Shown piece after piece: positions 1 through 6,093 of a stretch of 6,560 bases of DNA (position 1 is the stretch's first letter; each line of letters starts with the position of its first letter). The DNA comes from Bacillota bacterium. Lineage in GTDB: Bacteria; Bacillota; Clostridia; DSM-8532. The stretch covers positions 1 to 6,560 of the forward strand of contig JAEZBW010000251.1 in the NCBI GenBank assembly GCA_023426765.1, written 5' to 3'. The notes under the pieces are model-generated. The model had not been told where the DNA came from and did not search any database. It saw only the letters and a list, made by a program, of their open reading frames with translations. The translations under genes and the position numbers were made by a program.

Positions 1-1026
1 GATCTGTCCCTGCATCCGTCAGTCCCAATAGGGGCTCAGTATGATGGTATTCTGACGAACAACTCCGAAACCCTGTTCAAGGATTGGTCCGCAACATTGG
101 TTTTCTCGGGAGATCTTGTGATCGACAGTTCCTGGAATGGAACCTTTTCAAGCGAAGGGAATCAATTAACCTACATACCGGATGGGGAGACTGATACTGT
201 TGAACCGCAAAGCTCATCAACCTTTGGCGCTGTGATGTACTCTACCAGTTTACTATCGCTTGAAAGCTATACCATCAGCGGATATAAGGTATTGAATTTA
301 AGCAATCTGCCCCTTTTCTGGGTACTATTTGCTGCTTCTGCTATTTGGGGGATCAGTTTAGTTGTATATTCCATCATCCGGGCACGAACCGCAGTATATC
401 GCAAACGCCAGGAGCTGGACTCCCGGATTATTGTGCAGTCTATGAAAACCCTGTCAAGCTTCATTGATGCGAAAGATGTATATACCCAGGGACATTCTAC
501 CCGTGTTGCCGAATATACGGCTGAAATCGCCCGGCGCATGAAAATAAAGCCCGATGAAATTATATATCTTTATTATATTGCGCTGATGCATGATTGCGGT
601 AAGATTGGCATTCCGGATTCAGTGCTGAAAAAACCCGGCAAATTAACCATAGAGGAATATGATTTAATAAAGTCGCATACAACAACCGGTGAAAAACTGC
701 TGATGAATTTTACCGCAATACCTGGCATACGGGAAGGCGCTCTTTATCATCATGAGCGTTTTGACGGTTCAGGCTATCCGACCGGCTTACACGGTGATGA
801 AATTCCGCTTTACGCAAGAATTATCTGTGTGGCGGATTCATTCGATGCAATGAGCAGCAACCGGTGCTATCGAAGCAGCTTAAGCCCTGAAGATATTTTC
901 AGGGAATTAACGCAAAATGCAGGCAAGCAATTTGACCCGGTTTTGGTCCCCTATATGATTCAAATGATCGAAGATGGTTTTGTCACAAAAACGCAGGAAA
1001 AATACCCAATATCGAGCAGCAATTGA
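1..1026 (+). CDS. Membrane-anchored HD-GYP domain protein with CBM2-like extracytoplasmic domain (5' partial)
   Basis: Probable cyclic-di-GMP phosphodiesterase with an outside sensory domain. The frame is open to the first base, so the start lies outside the window; 341 residues are visible. Residues about 12-82 form a beta-rich, Ser/Thr/Asn-rich domain (LTNNSETLFKDW, then SSWNGTFSSEG, then SSSTFG) whose order of features resembles a family-2 carbohydrate-binding module. Residues about 103-126 are a membrane helix followed by a basic stretch (RARTAVYRKR), placing the C-terminus inside. The HD-GYP domain (about 140-325) keeps the family motifs: GHSTRVA, HDCGKIGIPD (HD at 197-198), KSHTTTGE, HHE (250-252), DGSGYP (GYP at 258-260) and ARIICVADSFDAM. 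All recognisable metal ligands are present, so an active enzyme is expected. A TTG at 97 is a false internal start because it cuts the extracytoplasmic domain. The HD-GYP call is firm; the CBM2 call is by eye and moderate. No clear terminator follows. Confidence 0.93.
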   Translation, partial: DLSLHPSVPIGAQYDGILTNNSETLFKDWSATLVFSGDLVIDSSWNGTFSSEGNQLTYIPDGETDTVEPQSSSTFGAVMYSTSLLSLESYTISGYKVLNLSNLPLFWVLFAASAIWGISLVVYSIIRARTAVYRKRQELDSRIIVQSMKTLSSFIDAKDVYTQGHSTRVAEYTAEIARRMKIKPDEIIYLYYIALMHDCGKIGIPDSVLKKPGKLTIEEYDLIKSHTTTGEKLLMNFTAIPGIREGALYHHERFDGSGYPTGLHGDEIPLYARIICVADSFDAMSSNRCYRSSLSPEDIFRELTQNAGKQFDPVLVPYMIQMIEDGFVTKTQEKYPISSSN

Positions 1027-1110
1027 AGTCACCCAAATCACCCGCTAGCTCTGCTGGAGTGTGAACAGTAACCGATTTTCCTTCATTGCCGGCTGCCCGT
1101 CTGTGCCGCT

Positions 1111-1140
1111 ATTCCATTTATCATTGAAATGTATTATAAT
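1111..1140 (+). promoter_or_regulatory. Candidate sigma-A promoter for tagA
   Basis: A perfect TATAAT lies at 1135-1140 in an AT-rich stretch. The -35 region is poor: ATTCCA at 1111-1116 gives an 18-base spacer and TTCCAT at 1112-1117 a 17-base spacer, each with only two or three matches to TTGACA. No extended -10 TGn is present. Transcription would start near 1147 and leave a leader of about 70 bases before tagA. Its position between the HD-GYP stop and tagA fits a new transcription unit. Confidence 0.5.
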
Positions 1141-1168
1141 AAGGTGGCTTAAGCGTTGGAACAACAGG

Positions 1169-1195
1169 ATGAAAGCGGACAACACTGACGAATAG
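1169..1195 (+). other. Eight-codon upstream ORF in frame with tagA
   Basis: ATG at 1169 opens MKADNTDE and ends at TAG 1193-1195, in the same frame as tagA and 21 bases before its ATG. GGA at 1158-1160 and AGG at 1166-1168 lie upstream, the first with usable spacing. Because tagA itself has no well-placed Shine-Dalgarno, the mini-ORF could feed ribosomes to tagA by reinitiation. It may equally be chance; nothing shows that it is translated. Confidence 0.25.
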
Positions 1196-1216
1196 GATTG
1201 GATTATTAAACTTTAT

Positions 1217-1951
1217 ATGGACAGAATAAATATTCATGGAGTAAAAATTCATAACTTGACGATGCAGGAGGCCGTAGAGACCGTCCTGAACTGGGTATCC
1301 GGAAATTCCATCCATGCCGTTTACACCCCCAATGCGGAGATCATTATGCAGGCACAACGGAATTCCGAATTGAAAGGCATCCTGAATGAAGCGGGACTGT
1401 TGATCCCTGACGGGGCTGGCGTAGTCCTCGGATCCAAAATACTGAAAACACCTCTGAAGGAAAAGGTTTCGGGCATCGATCTGATTAAGAACCTGTTTAA
1501 AGCTTCCGCCGGGAAAAACATCAGTTACTATATTCTCGGCGGACAACCCGGTGTGGCTGAAATCGCCGCAGTGAACATCATGTCCGAGTTTGGGAAGGTG
1601 AACATCAAGGGCTATACCCATGGCTATTTTGCACCGGATGAAGAAAACGCAGTGATTGAAACTATCAACAAGTTAAAGCCGGATATTCTTTTGGTTGGGT
1701 TTGGTGTGCCCAAACAGGAATTTTGGATTCATCAGAACATGTACCGCCTGAACTGCAAGGTTTGTCTTGGGGTGGGCGGATCCATCGACGTATTGGCCGG
1801 CACGGTGGCGCTGGCTCCGGAATTCATGCGCAAGGCAGGGCTGGAATGGCTTTTCAGGCTGGCTCGTGAACCGAAACGGTTTAAACGCATGCTGGATCTG
1901 CCCCGCTTTGTGCTCTTAACCTGGAAAAAGCGGCTGTCCGGAAAAAAATAA
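1217..1951 (+). CDS. tagA: WecG/TagA/CpsF-family glycosyltransferase (probable N-acetylmannosaminyltransferase)
   Basis: By family, this enzyme transfers N-acetylmannosamine to undecaprenyl-diphosphate-GlcNAc, building the linkage unit of wall teichoic acid or a related secondary wall polymer at the inner membrane face. The 244-residue length is normal. Family blocks are clear: IHGVKIHNLTMQEAV (6-20), YTPNAEI (36-42), LIPDGAGVV (62-70), YILGGQPG, GYTHGYF, KPDILLVGFGVPKQE and LGVGGSIDVLAG. Thr37 and Asp65 fall at the positions I recall as functionally important in Thermoanaerobacter TagA. The basic, amphipathic C-terminal tail (about 205-244, WLFRLAREPKRFKRM and RFVLLTWKKR) matches the membrane-binding appendage of the family. 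ATG 1217 gives the usual family N-terminus, but its nearest purine-rich site (AGGA, 1194-1197) is 19 bases away, so initiation looks weak. Substrate specificity (ManNAc or another sugar) is inferred from family only. Confidence 0.92.
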   Translation: MDRINIHGVKIHNLTMQEAVETVLNWVSGNSIHAVYTPNAEIIMQAQRNSELKGILNEAGLLIPDGAGVVLGSKILKTPLKEKVSGIDLIKNLFKASAGKNISYYILGGQPGVAEIAAVNIMSEFGKVNIKGYTHGYFAPDEENAVIETINKLKPDILLVGFGVPKQEFWIHQNMYRLNCKVCLGVGGSIDVLAGTVALAPEFMRKAGLEWLFRLAREPKRFKRMLDLPRFVLLTWKKRLSGKK

Positions 1952-1953
1952 CT

Positions 1954-1959
1954 AAAGGA
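1954..1959 (+). promoter_or_regulatory. Ribosome binding site that decides the DUF3810 start
   Basis: AAAGGA at 1954-1959 runs into an ATG at 1959, which is therefore too close to be used. The next in-frame ATG at 1965 has a 5-base spacing and is the better start, shortening the protein by two residues. Confidence 0.7.
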
Positions 1960-1964
1960 TGCTT

Positions 1965-3161
1965 ATGAGAAGACAAACCCTTATACGGGAGAAAAAGAAG
2001 CTTTGGAAGGTAAAATCCGGTAACTGGGGATACCTGCCGGAACGATCCGATCCGAAGCGATCTGTAAATAAAAAAAGAGCGCTTTGGATAGCGCTTGTAT
2101 CGCTGTTGCTGGCGATACTGCCGCAAATTGCAAAAAGGGTAGCCATATCCAACCCCGATCTTGTTGAAAAGTACTTTTCCCGGGGCATTTATCCTGTCAC
2201 GTCGCGCATTCAATCGGCGATTGCCAACCTGGTACCGTTTTCGCTGTATGAAATTGTGATTGTTTGTCTGGGGTTATTTGCGGTATACCGCCTTTTCAGG
2301 CTGATACAATCCTTCTTTCAAAGAAGCTTCCGAAATGAAGTCATCCGGTTTTCAACACAGATTCTTTTCATTGTATCGCTCGGCCTTTTTCTCTTTCAAT
2401 TTGCCTGGAGTCTGAACAATTACCGTATCCCGATAAAAGATCAACTGGGCCTGAATGTACAGCAGGCTACGATCAGCGAACTGACCGACACCTATAAGGC
2501 GCTCGTTGCTGGCGCAAATGCCACCCGCTCAAGGCTGTCGGCTATGCAAACATCCGATCCGCAAAAGGTTCGCAATGTGTTGAACACAGCGTGGGAAGGA
2601 TATCCGCCGCTTGCAGGGAAATACTCTCTTTTTCATGCCAACCGCGTGCGGGTAAAGGGACTGCACCTGTTTTCATGGGTGCAAACCATTTCAGGCTACA
2701 GCGGCGTATACAACTTCTTCACGGGAGAACCCAATATCAATATTCAGCCGCCACTGGTATCCCTTCCGCACACTGCCTGCCATGAAATCGCCCACCAGAT
2801 GGGCATTACCCTGGAGGATGAGGCAAATTATGCGGGGTTTTTAGCCTGCATGAACCACCCGGATGATCTTTTCAGGTATTCGGGGTATCTGAATGCGCTG
2901 ACCTATGTCGGAAATGCCCTGTATGATCAGTCGCCTGAAACCTATATGGATCTGTCGGCCATGCTGAGTGATGAAATACGGGCAGACCAGCAGGTGATCC
3001 GGGAATTTTGGGATCAACACCAGAAAAAGGCGGCTTCGGAAATCGCCGATAAAATGAATGAGTCTTATCTGAAAAGCAATAATCAGCCTGAAGGCATGAA
3101 AAGCTATGGTAAATTTGTGGATTTACTGATCGCCGACTTCCTTCAGGATGGAAAGATCTAA
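1965..3161 (+). CDS. DUF3810-family membrane protein with HEIAH zinc-metallopeptidase-like motif
   Basis: A 398-residue protein of the uncharacterised DUF3810 family. A long basic N-terminus (RRQTLIREKKK, then KKR) precedes membrane helices at about 39-56, 92-114 and 130-148. The loop between helices 2 and 3 is basic (RLFRLIQSFFQRSFRNEVIR), so by the positive-inside rule the large C-terminal domain lies outside the membrane. That domain holds HTACHEIAHQMG (HEIAH at 273-277) followed by LEDEANYAGFL (glutamates at 284 and 286), the arrangement of an HExxH zinc protease with a downstream glutamate ligand. Peptidase activity is inferred from the motif; substrate and role are unknown. It starts 13 bases after tagA on the same strand, so co-transcription is likely and suggests a job in wall polymer or envelope maturation. 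It ends on TAA at 3159-3161, overlapping the stop of the convergent gene. An ATG at 1959 would add two residues but has no usable ribosome site. Confidence 0.85.
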   Translation: MRRQTLIREKKKLWKVKSGNWGYLPERSDPKRSVNKKRALWIALVSLLLAILPQIAKRVAISNPDLVEKYFSRGIYPVTSRIQSAIANLVPFSLYEIVIVCLGLFAVYRLFRLIQSFFQRSFRNEVIRFSTQILFIVSLGLFLFQFAWSLNNYRIPIKDQLGLNVQQATISELTDTYKALVAGANATRSRLSAMQTSDPQKVRNVLNTAWEGYPPLAGKYSLFHANRVRVKGLHLFSWVQTISGYSGVYNFFTGEPNINIQPPLVSLPHTACHEIAHQMGITLEDEANYAGFLACMNHPDDLFRYSGYLNALTYVGNALYDQSPETYMDLSAMLSDEIRADQQVIREFWDQHQKKAASEIADKMNESYLKSNNQPEGMKSYGKFVDLLIADFLQDGKI

Positions 3162-4990
3162 AGTTTATCAATTATATGCACGGTCATGACATATACACAG
3201 TCCAGTGTGACGGCCTTGTCCGCACTAATTCTTTTCAACACTTCTTCGGTGAACAACCCCTTGTCCTTTGCCGTTTGAAATGCATTTCCCTGTGTATACG
3301 GTATATCTGCGGTCTTTAACAGGATTTCAGCAGCAGTTTCACCCGTCAGAACCTCTTCGCCGGAATACGCTCGCAGCCTGCTGTCCAGTTCCAACGAATA
3401 TTTCTGCGGTGCTGCCTTGACAATCAAATTGATGATCAGCGTGGATAAATTCTGCTGGTAGCTTTCAACATCAAACAAATAGTCATTTTTCAGACCGCCG
3501 GCCACCAGGCCATTTTCGGTAAGAACTTTGGCGCTGTTCCATGCCCAGTGATCGGCATTGACATTGGGAATATCAAAGTCTTCCAGGATCACTCCGGCCC
3601 GTTTCAAAAGCCCCTGGTACTCATCCATGGTCTGCGCAGGCGCTTCGGACAGTTCGGCAGGGGTTAAATCGTTCAGATAGCACCAGGCTGCCGTAATCCC
3701 CATGGCTTCTCCGCCAGAGATGCTGACAGCCATTCTTCCGGCGCTGGTGGATGCCAGCGATGAAAAGGAGGCTTTCTTGCCCACCATCAGCAGGTTGTCA
3801 AAATTTTTCGTGATGTAGCAACCCAGCGGAATGGAGTAAACTTGCGGATTCCCCATGATATAGGAATACTCCTCCGATACCTTTGCACTGACAAATTTTT
3901 CGGCATCGACCGGTGCAGACGCCATCACAACCTTGTCGGGAAAATCCCTGTTTTCCAGAATATCTTCCACCTTCAGCCTGTATCGCCCTTCGAAATGGCG
4001 GTATTCCGGAATATAGAACTCCGATGGCCCTGTCCGGAAGGTACAGTTCTCAAAGGGAACGAAAACCACCTGTAAAAACACGGTCAGCATTTGAGCTTCT
4101 TTCAGCGCGGTGTTAAAATCCTCCGCCATTTTTTCAGGATCGTTCACATTCACGCCATGCATCCGGATACCGCTGATGACAATATCATTCCCGGGCTGCC
4201 CGATAAAGCTCAGGTTGGAAATCTTAATTTTGGGGCTGTTTCTCTGGTATTGCTTCAGAACCGATTGAAAGTCATCCATGATCTGGCTCCTTTTTCGAAT
4301 GCTCTCAATATCCTGCCAGTTTACATCGGAAATGATAAAGTTGTATTCAACAGGCATGTAGGAGTCGGGAACGTTGATATCACCGGAGCCCTGGAAATAT
4401 GGCACATCACAAAGAGAAAGCAGGGTTCCGTCTTCCGTTGCGTCAATGAATACAGATGCTTCTATAAACTGTGTGCCGCCTTCACCGTAAATGTTTACTC
4501 CTTCAAGAATATTATCCGTAATCTGTGCCGACAGGATGCCGGCATCATAAATGACCTTCAGATTGGGTTCTTTGTCCAGCATCTTCCGGGCCGTGGCCAC
4601 ATAATTTTCAATGGCAAAGTTGCCGCCGGTGTCGCCGAACAGCTCGGTATAGATACCGTTGTTCAGCCGTTTCTTTTCCCCGTCAATGGTCGCATAATCG
4701 GGGGATGTGTATGTAATCAGTCCGGATTTGATGGTTCCGCCCGGATCCAGATCTTCGGTCACCAGCAAGGTTTTCAGGCCCATACGGGAAGCAGAAAGGG
4801 CGGCTGCTATTCCTTCGGGCTCACTGCCGAAAACCACCAGGCCGTATTGGTTTTTCCCCGGCGGTCCGTTGGCCTTCCCCATTTTTCTTTCAAATTCATC
4901 CCCGGTGATGATGGGACGAATGCCAAACCAGAAGGTCACAAAAAACAGCACCGCGATGATTATATTCCGGGTTAAGCTTTCCTTCTTCAT
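3158..4990 (-). CDS. Membrane-anchored FAD-dependent oxidoreductase with C-terminal SLH-like repeats
   Basis: A 610-residue flavoprotein resembling the FAD_oxidored family; substrate unknown. After a short basic start (MKKESLTRN), residues about 9-28 form a hydrophobic anchor or Sec-type signal without a twin-arginine motif. The Rossmann start is YGLVVFGSEPEGIAAALSA (49-67), a GxExxG variant of the usual GxGxxG. DPGGTIKSG (82-90), FIDATEDG (181-188) and the C-terminal FAD block NLLMVGKKAS to GGEAMGITAAW (399-436) complete the fold. From about 476 the sequence departs from the oxidoreductase: NADHWAWNSAKVLTENGLVAGG resembles an S-layer homology (SLH) repeat, and about 545-606 (GETAAEILLK, AFQTAKDKGLF) looks like a second, diverged one. 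An AAGGA site at 4999-5003 (8-base spacing) overlaps the stop codon of the preceding secreted-protein gene, 11 bases away, so translation may be coupled. The oxidoreductase assignment is firm; the SLH reading and outside location are inferred. Confidence 0.88.
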   Translation of the reverse strand: MKKESLTRNIIIAVLFFVTFWFGIRPIITGDEFERKMGKANGPPGKNQYGLVVFGSEPEGIAAALSASRMGLKTLLVTEDLDPGGTIKSGLITYTSPDYATIDGEKKRLNNGIYTELFGDTGGNFAIENYVATARKMLDKEPNLKVIYDAGILSAQITDNILEGVNIYGEGGTQFIEASVFIDATEDGTLLSLCDVPYFQGSGDINVPDSYMPVEYNFIISDVNWQDIESIRKRSQIMDDFQSVLKQYQRNSPKIKISNLSFIGQPGNDIVISGIRMHGVNVNDPEKMAEDFNTALKEAQMLTVFLQVVFVPFENCTFRTGPSEFYIPEYRHFEGRYRLKVEDILENRDFPDKVVMASAPVDAEKFVSAKVSEEYSYIMGNPQVYSIPLGCYITKNFDNLLMVGKKASFSSLASTSAGRMAVSISGGEAMGITAAWCYLNDLTPAELSEAPAQTMDEYQGLLKRAGVILEDFDIPNVNADHWAWNSAKVLTENGLVAGGLKNDYLFDVESYQQNLSTLIINLIVKAAPQKYSLELDSRLRAYSGEEVLTGETAAEILLKTADIPYTQGNAFQTAKDKGLFTEEVLKRISADKAVTLDCVYVMTVHIIDKL

Positions 4991-5001
4991 ATTTTCATTC
5001 C

Positions 5002-5622
5002 TTATTCAATGGTATAGCTTCCGCGGATCAGCATGAAAGCCGTATCGGAGGTTATCTGAATGCCTCTGCCGTCATTTCGGGAGGATATGAGTAAATGCTG
5101 GTTTGGAATCGGTGCACCCCCGGACAAATCCGCCGCTGCTGTTGCATCGGCAAGCCCACCCAGTTCACCCTGGATAGCTTTGGTCTGGCCGCTGCGTACC
5201 AGCACTTCGGACCCCGAGCCCAGAAGGATTTTTTGTCCTTTGGCGGCCTCTACGACCACAAAACCCTTCTGCAATTCTTCGACCTTTTGAATCAGTTCCA
5301 GATTCCGCTTTTCAAGATCCTGAATTCTGGTTACCGCCTGAATCGTCAGATTGATCAGATCGGAAATATCGGTTCTGAGGTTATTGATTACCTGCTGATC
5401 GACGGTTCCAACGGAGGGTGTTCCTCCGGATGGGTTGCTGGTCACCGTTCCGCTGCCGATTTTCTGTGTAAGAATTTGGATTTGTTCATCCACATAACTT
5501 TTTGTGACCAGGGGATCAAACTCGCTGCCAGGCTGAGCCTGTGAGGCTGCCTGCGCAGCTGAAATCGCTCCGATAACCGCCACTAATGTAACCGTCAGAA
5601 ATAAGATCCGTCCTTTTTTCAT
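5002..5622 (-). CDS. Secreted coiled-coil protein of unknown function
   Basis: 206 residues. A typical Sec signal peptide (MKKGR, then a hydrophobic core 6-22, then AAQA) predicts signal peptidase I cleavage after Ala25. The mature start PGSEFDPLVTKSYVDEQI is a pattern I recall from uncharacterised secreted proteins of Clostridia. A Gly/Ser/Thr-rich linker (about 56-73) leads to a probable coiled coil (about 75-120, heptad-like, ending LEKRNLELIQKVEELQK). A beta-rich C-terminal domain follows: GQKILLGSGSEVLVRSG (129-145), GGLADATAAADLSGG, NQHLLISSRNDGRGI and FMLIRGSYTIE. There are no cysteines and no membrane helix after the signal. The start is well supported by AGGGGG 9 bases upstream of ATG. 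It lies 27 bases after ndoA and 11 before the flavoprotein gene, so it is probably co-transcribed with both. It may be a structural or scaffolding partner of the flavoprotein at the surface; that is a guess from position. Confidence 0.85.
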   Translation of the reverse strand: MKKGRILFLTVTLVAVIGAISAAQAASQAQPGSEFDPLVTKSYVDEQIQILTQKIGSGTVTSNPSGGTPSVGTVDQQVINNLRTDISDLINLTIQAVTRIQDLEKRNLELIQKVEELQKGFVVVEAAKGQKILLGSGSEVLVRSGQTKAIQGELGGLADATAAADLSGGAPIPNQHLLISSRNDGRGIQITSDTAFMLIRGSYTIE

Positions 5623-5639
5623 CTTTGGTAACCCCCTAT

Positions 5640-5644
5640 ATGTA
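5640..5644 (-). other. UACAU pentamer in the ndoA-downstream gap (possible EndoA cleavage site)
   Basis: On the - strand the 27-base gap after ndoA reads TACAT at 5644-5640, three bases before the AGGGGG ribosome site of the next gene. UACAU is the known recognition sequence of Bacillus subtilis EndoA. The ndoA reading frame itself contains none. Function here is inferred; a 5-base match can be chance. Confidence 0.3.
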
Positions 5645-5649
5645 TTCGT

Positions 5650-6009
5650 TTATTGTATATATCTGGTTTCCAGTCCGAAGCTGGTGCTTAATGCTTCATT
5701 CACCCTTGTCATTAAAAATTCGTCCAGATGGCCTGTTTTCTCCCGCAGCCTTCTCTTGTCTATGGTTCGGACCTGTTCGAGAAGGATGACGGAATCCTTG
5801 TTCAGCCCATACAGTTCTCCTGGAATTTCAATATGGGTGGGCAGCTTTGCCTTGCTCAGCCTTGAGGTGATGGCCGAGACGATAATGGTGGGGCTGTACC
5901 GGTTTCCCACATCATTCTGTATGACCAGAACCGGTCTGATGCCGCCCTGTTCTGATCCGATTACGGGACTCAAATCCGCATAGAAGATATCTCCTCTTCT
6001 AATCTCCAC
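5650..6009 (-). CDS. ndoA: EndoA/MazF-family endoribonuclease toxin
   Basis: A ribosome-independent mRNA interferase of the PemK/MazF family and a close match to Bacillus EndoA. It is 119 residues when started at GTG 6009, the usual size. Diagnostic blocks are RRGDIFYADLSPVIGSEQGG (4-23), RPVLVIQND, NRYSPTIIVSAIT, KAKLPTHIEI, KDSVILLEQVRTIDKRRL and HLDEF. Arg25 and Thr48 fall at the catalytic positions of EndoA, so the toxin should be active. The GTG start is chosen because GAGGAG at 6018-6023 sits 8 bases upstream and the N-terminus then matches the family; the open frame runs back to a TTG at 6093, but that codon lies inside the -35 box. It follows alr as in other Bacillota, yet no intact RHH antitoxin gene lies between them. 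Downstream it is probably co-transcribed with the secreted protein and flavoprotein genes. Confidence 0.95.
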   Translation of the reverse strand: MEIRRGDIFYADLSPVIGSEQGGIRPVLVIQNDVGNRYSPTIIVSAITSRLSKAKLPTHIEIPGELYGLNKDSVILLEQVRTIDKRRLREKTGHLDEFLMTRVNEALSTSFGLETRYIQ

Positions 6010-6017
6010 GCAAAACA

Positions 6018-6023
6018 CTCCTC
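6018..6023 (-). promoter_or_regulatory. Ribosome binding site that decides the ndoA GTG start
   Basis: GAGGAG reads on the - strand at 6023-6018, 8 bases before GTG 6009. A second GTG at 6018 overlaps this site and cannot use it. This fixes the start at the position that aligns with known EndoA proteins. Confidence 0.85.
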
Positions 6024-6063
6024 GTGCTGGATTTGACCCCACAGAACTTATTTTCCCAGTTTC

Positions 6064-6093
6064 ATTGTATAGTTCATTGGGTTCCCCCGTCAA
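6064..6093 (-). promoter_or_regulatory. Sigma-A-type promoter for ndoA
   Basis: On the - strand TTGACG (6093-6088) and TACAAT (6069-6064) are each one mismatch from consensus and are separated by 18 bases. Transcription would begin near 6057, giving a leader of roughly 48 bases before the ndoA GTG. The toxin and the genes behind it can therefore be expressed separately from alr. A 7-base inverted repeat touches the upstream edge of the -35 region. Confidence 0.65.

Noticed and set aside
1090..1112. CGGC/GCCG hairpin after the HD-GYP gene as a terminator
   Set aside because: Only four base pairs with an 11-base loop and no T run.
1121..1621. - strand ORF opposite tagA
   Set aside because: Antisense shadow of a strongly conserved glycosyltransferase.
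3183..3190. GTCATGAC palindrome near the convergent stops
   Set aside because: An 8-base palindrome inside a coding region, with no T run, is expected by chance.
4091..4975. Long + strand ORF (294 codons) inside the flavoprotein gene
   Set aside because: It is an antisense shadow: the opposite strand has clear FAD-binding motifs throughout, and this reading has no family resemblance.
5095..5544. + strand ORF opposite the secreted-protein gene
   Set aside because: Antisense shadow; the - strand frame has a signal peptide, ribosome site and coiled coil.
5653..5690. Promoter for the secreted-protein gene in the end of ndoA (TATACAAT-like stretch)
   Set aside because: The -10-like bases are present, but the best -35 (TTCGGA) has only three matches, so it is not supported.
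6010..6093. N-terminal extension of ndoA to a TTG at 6093 (147 residues)
   Set aside because: The TTG lies in the -35 box of the likely promoter, and the GTG at 6009 has a good ribosome site and matches the family N-terminus.
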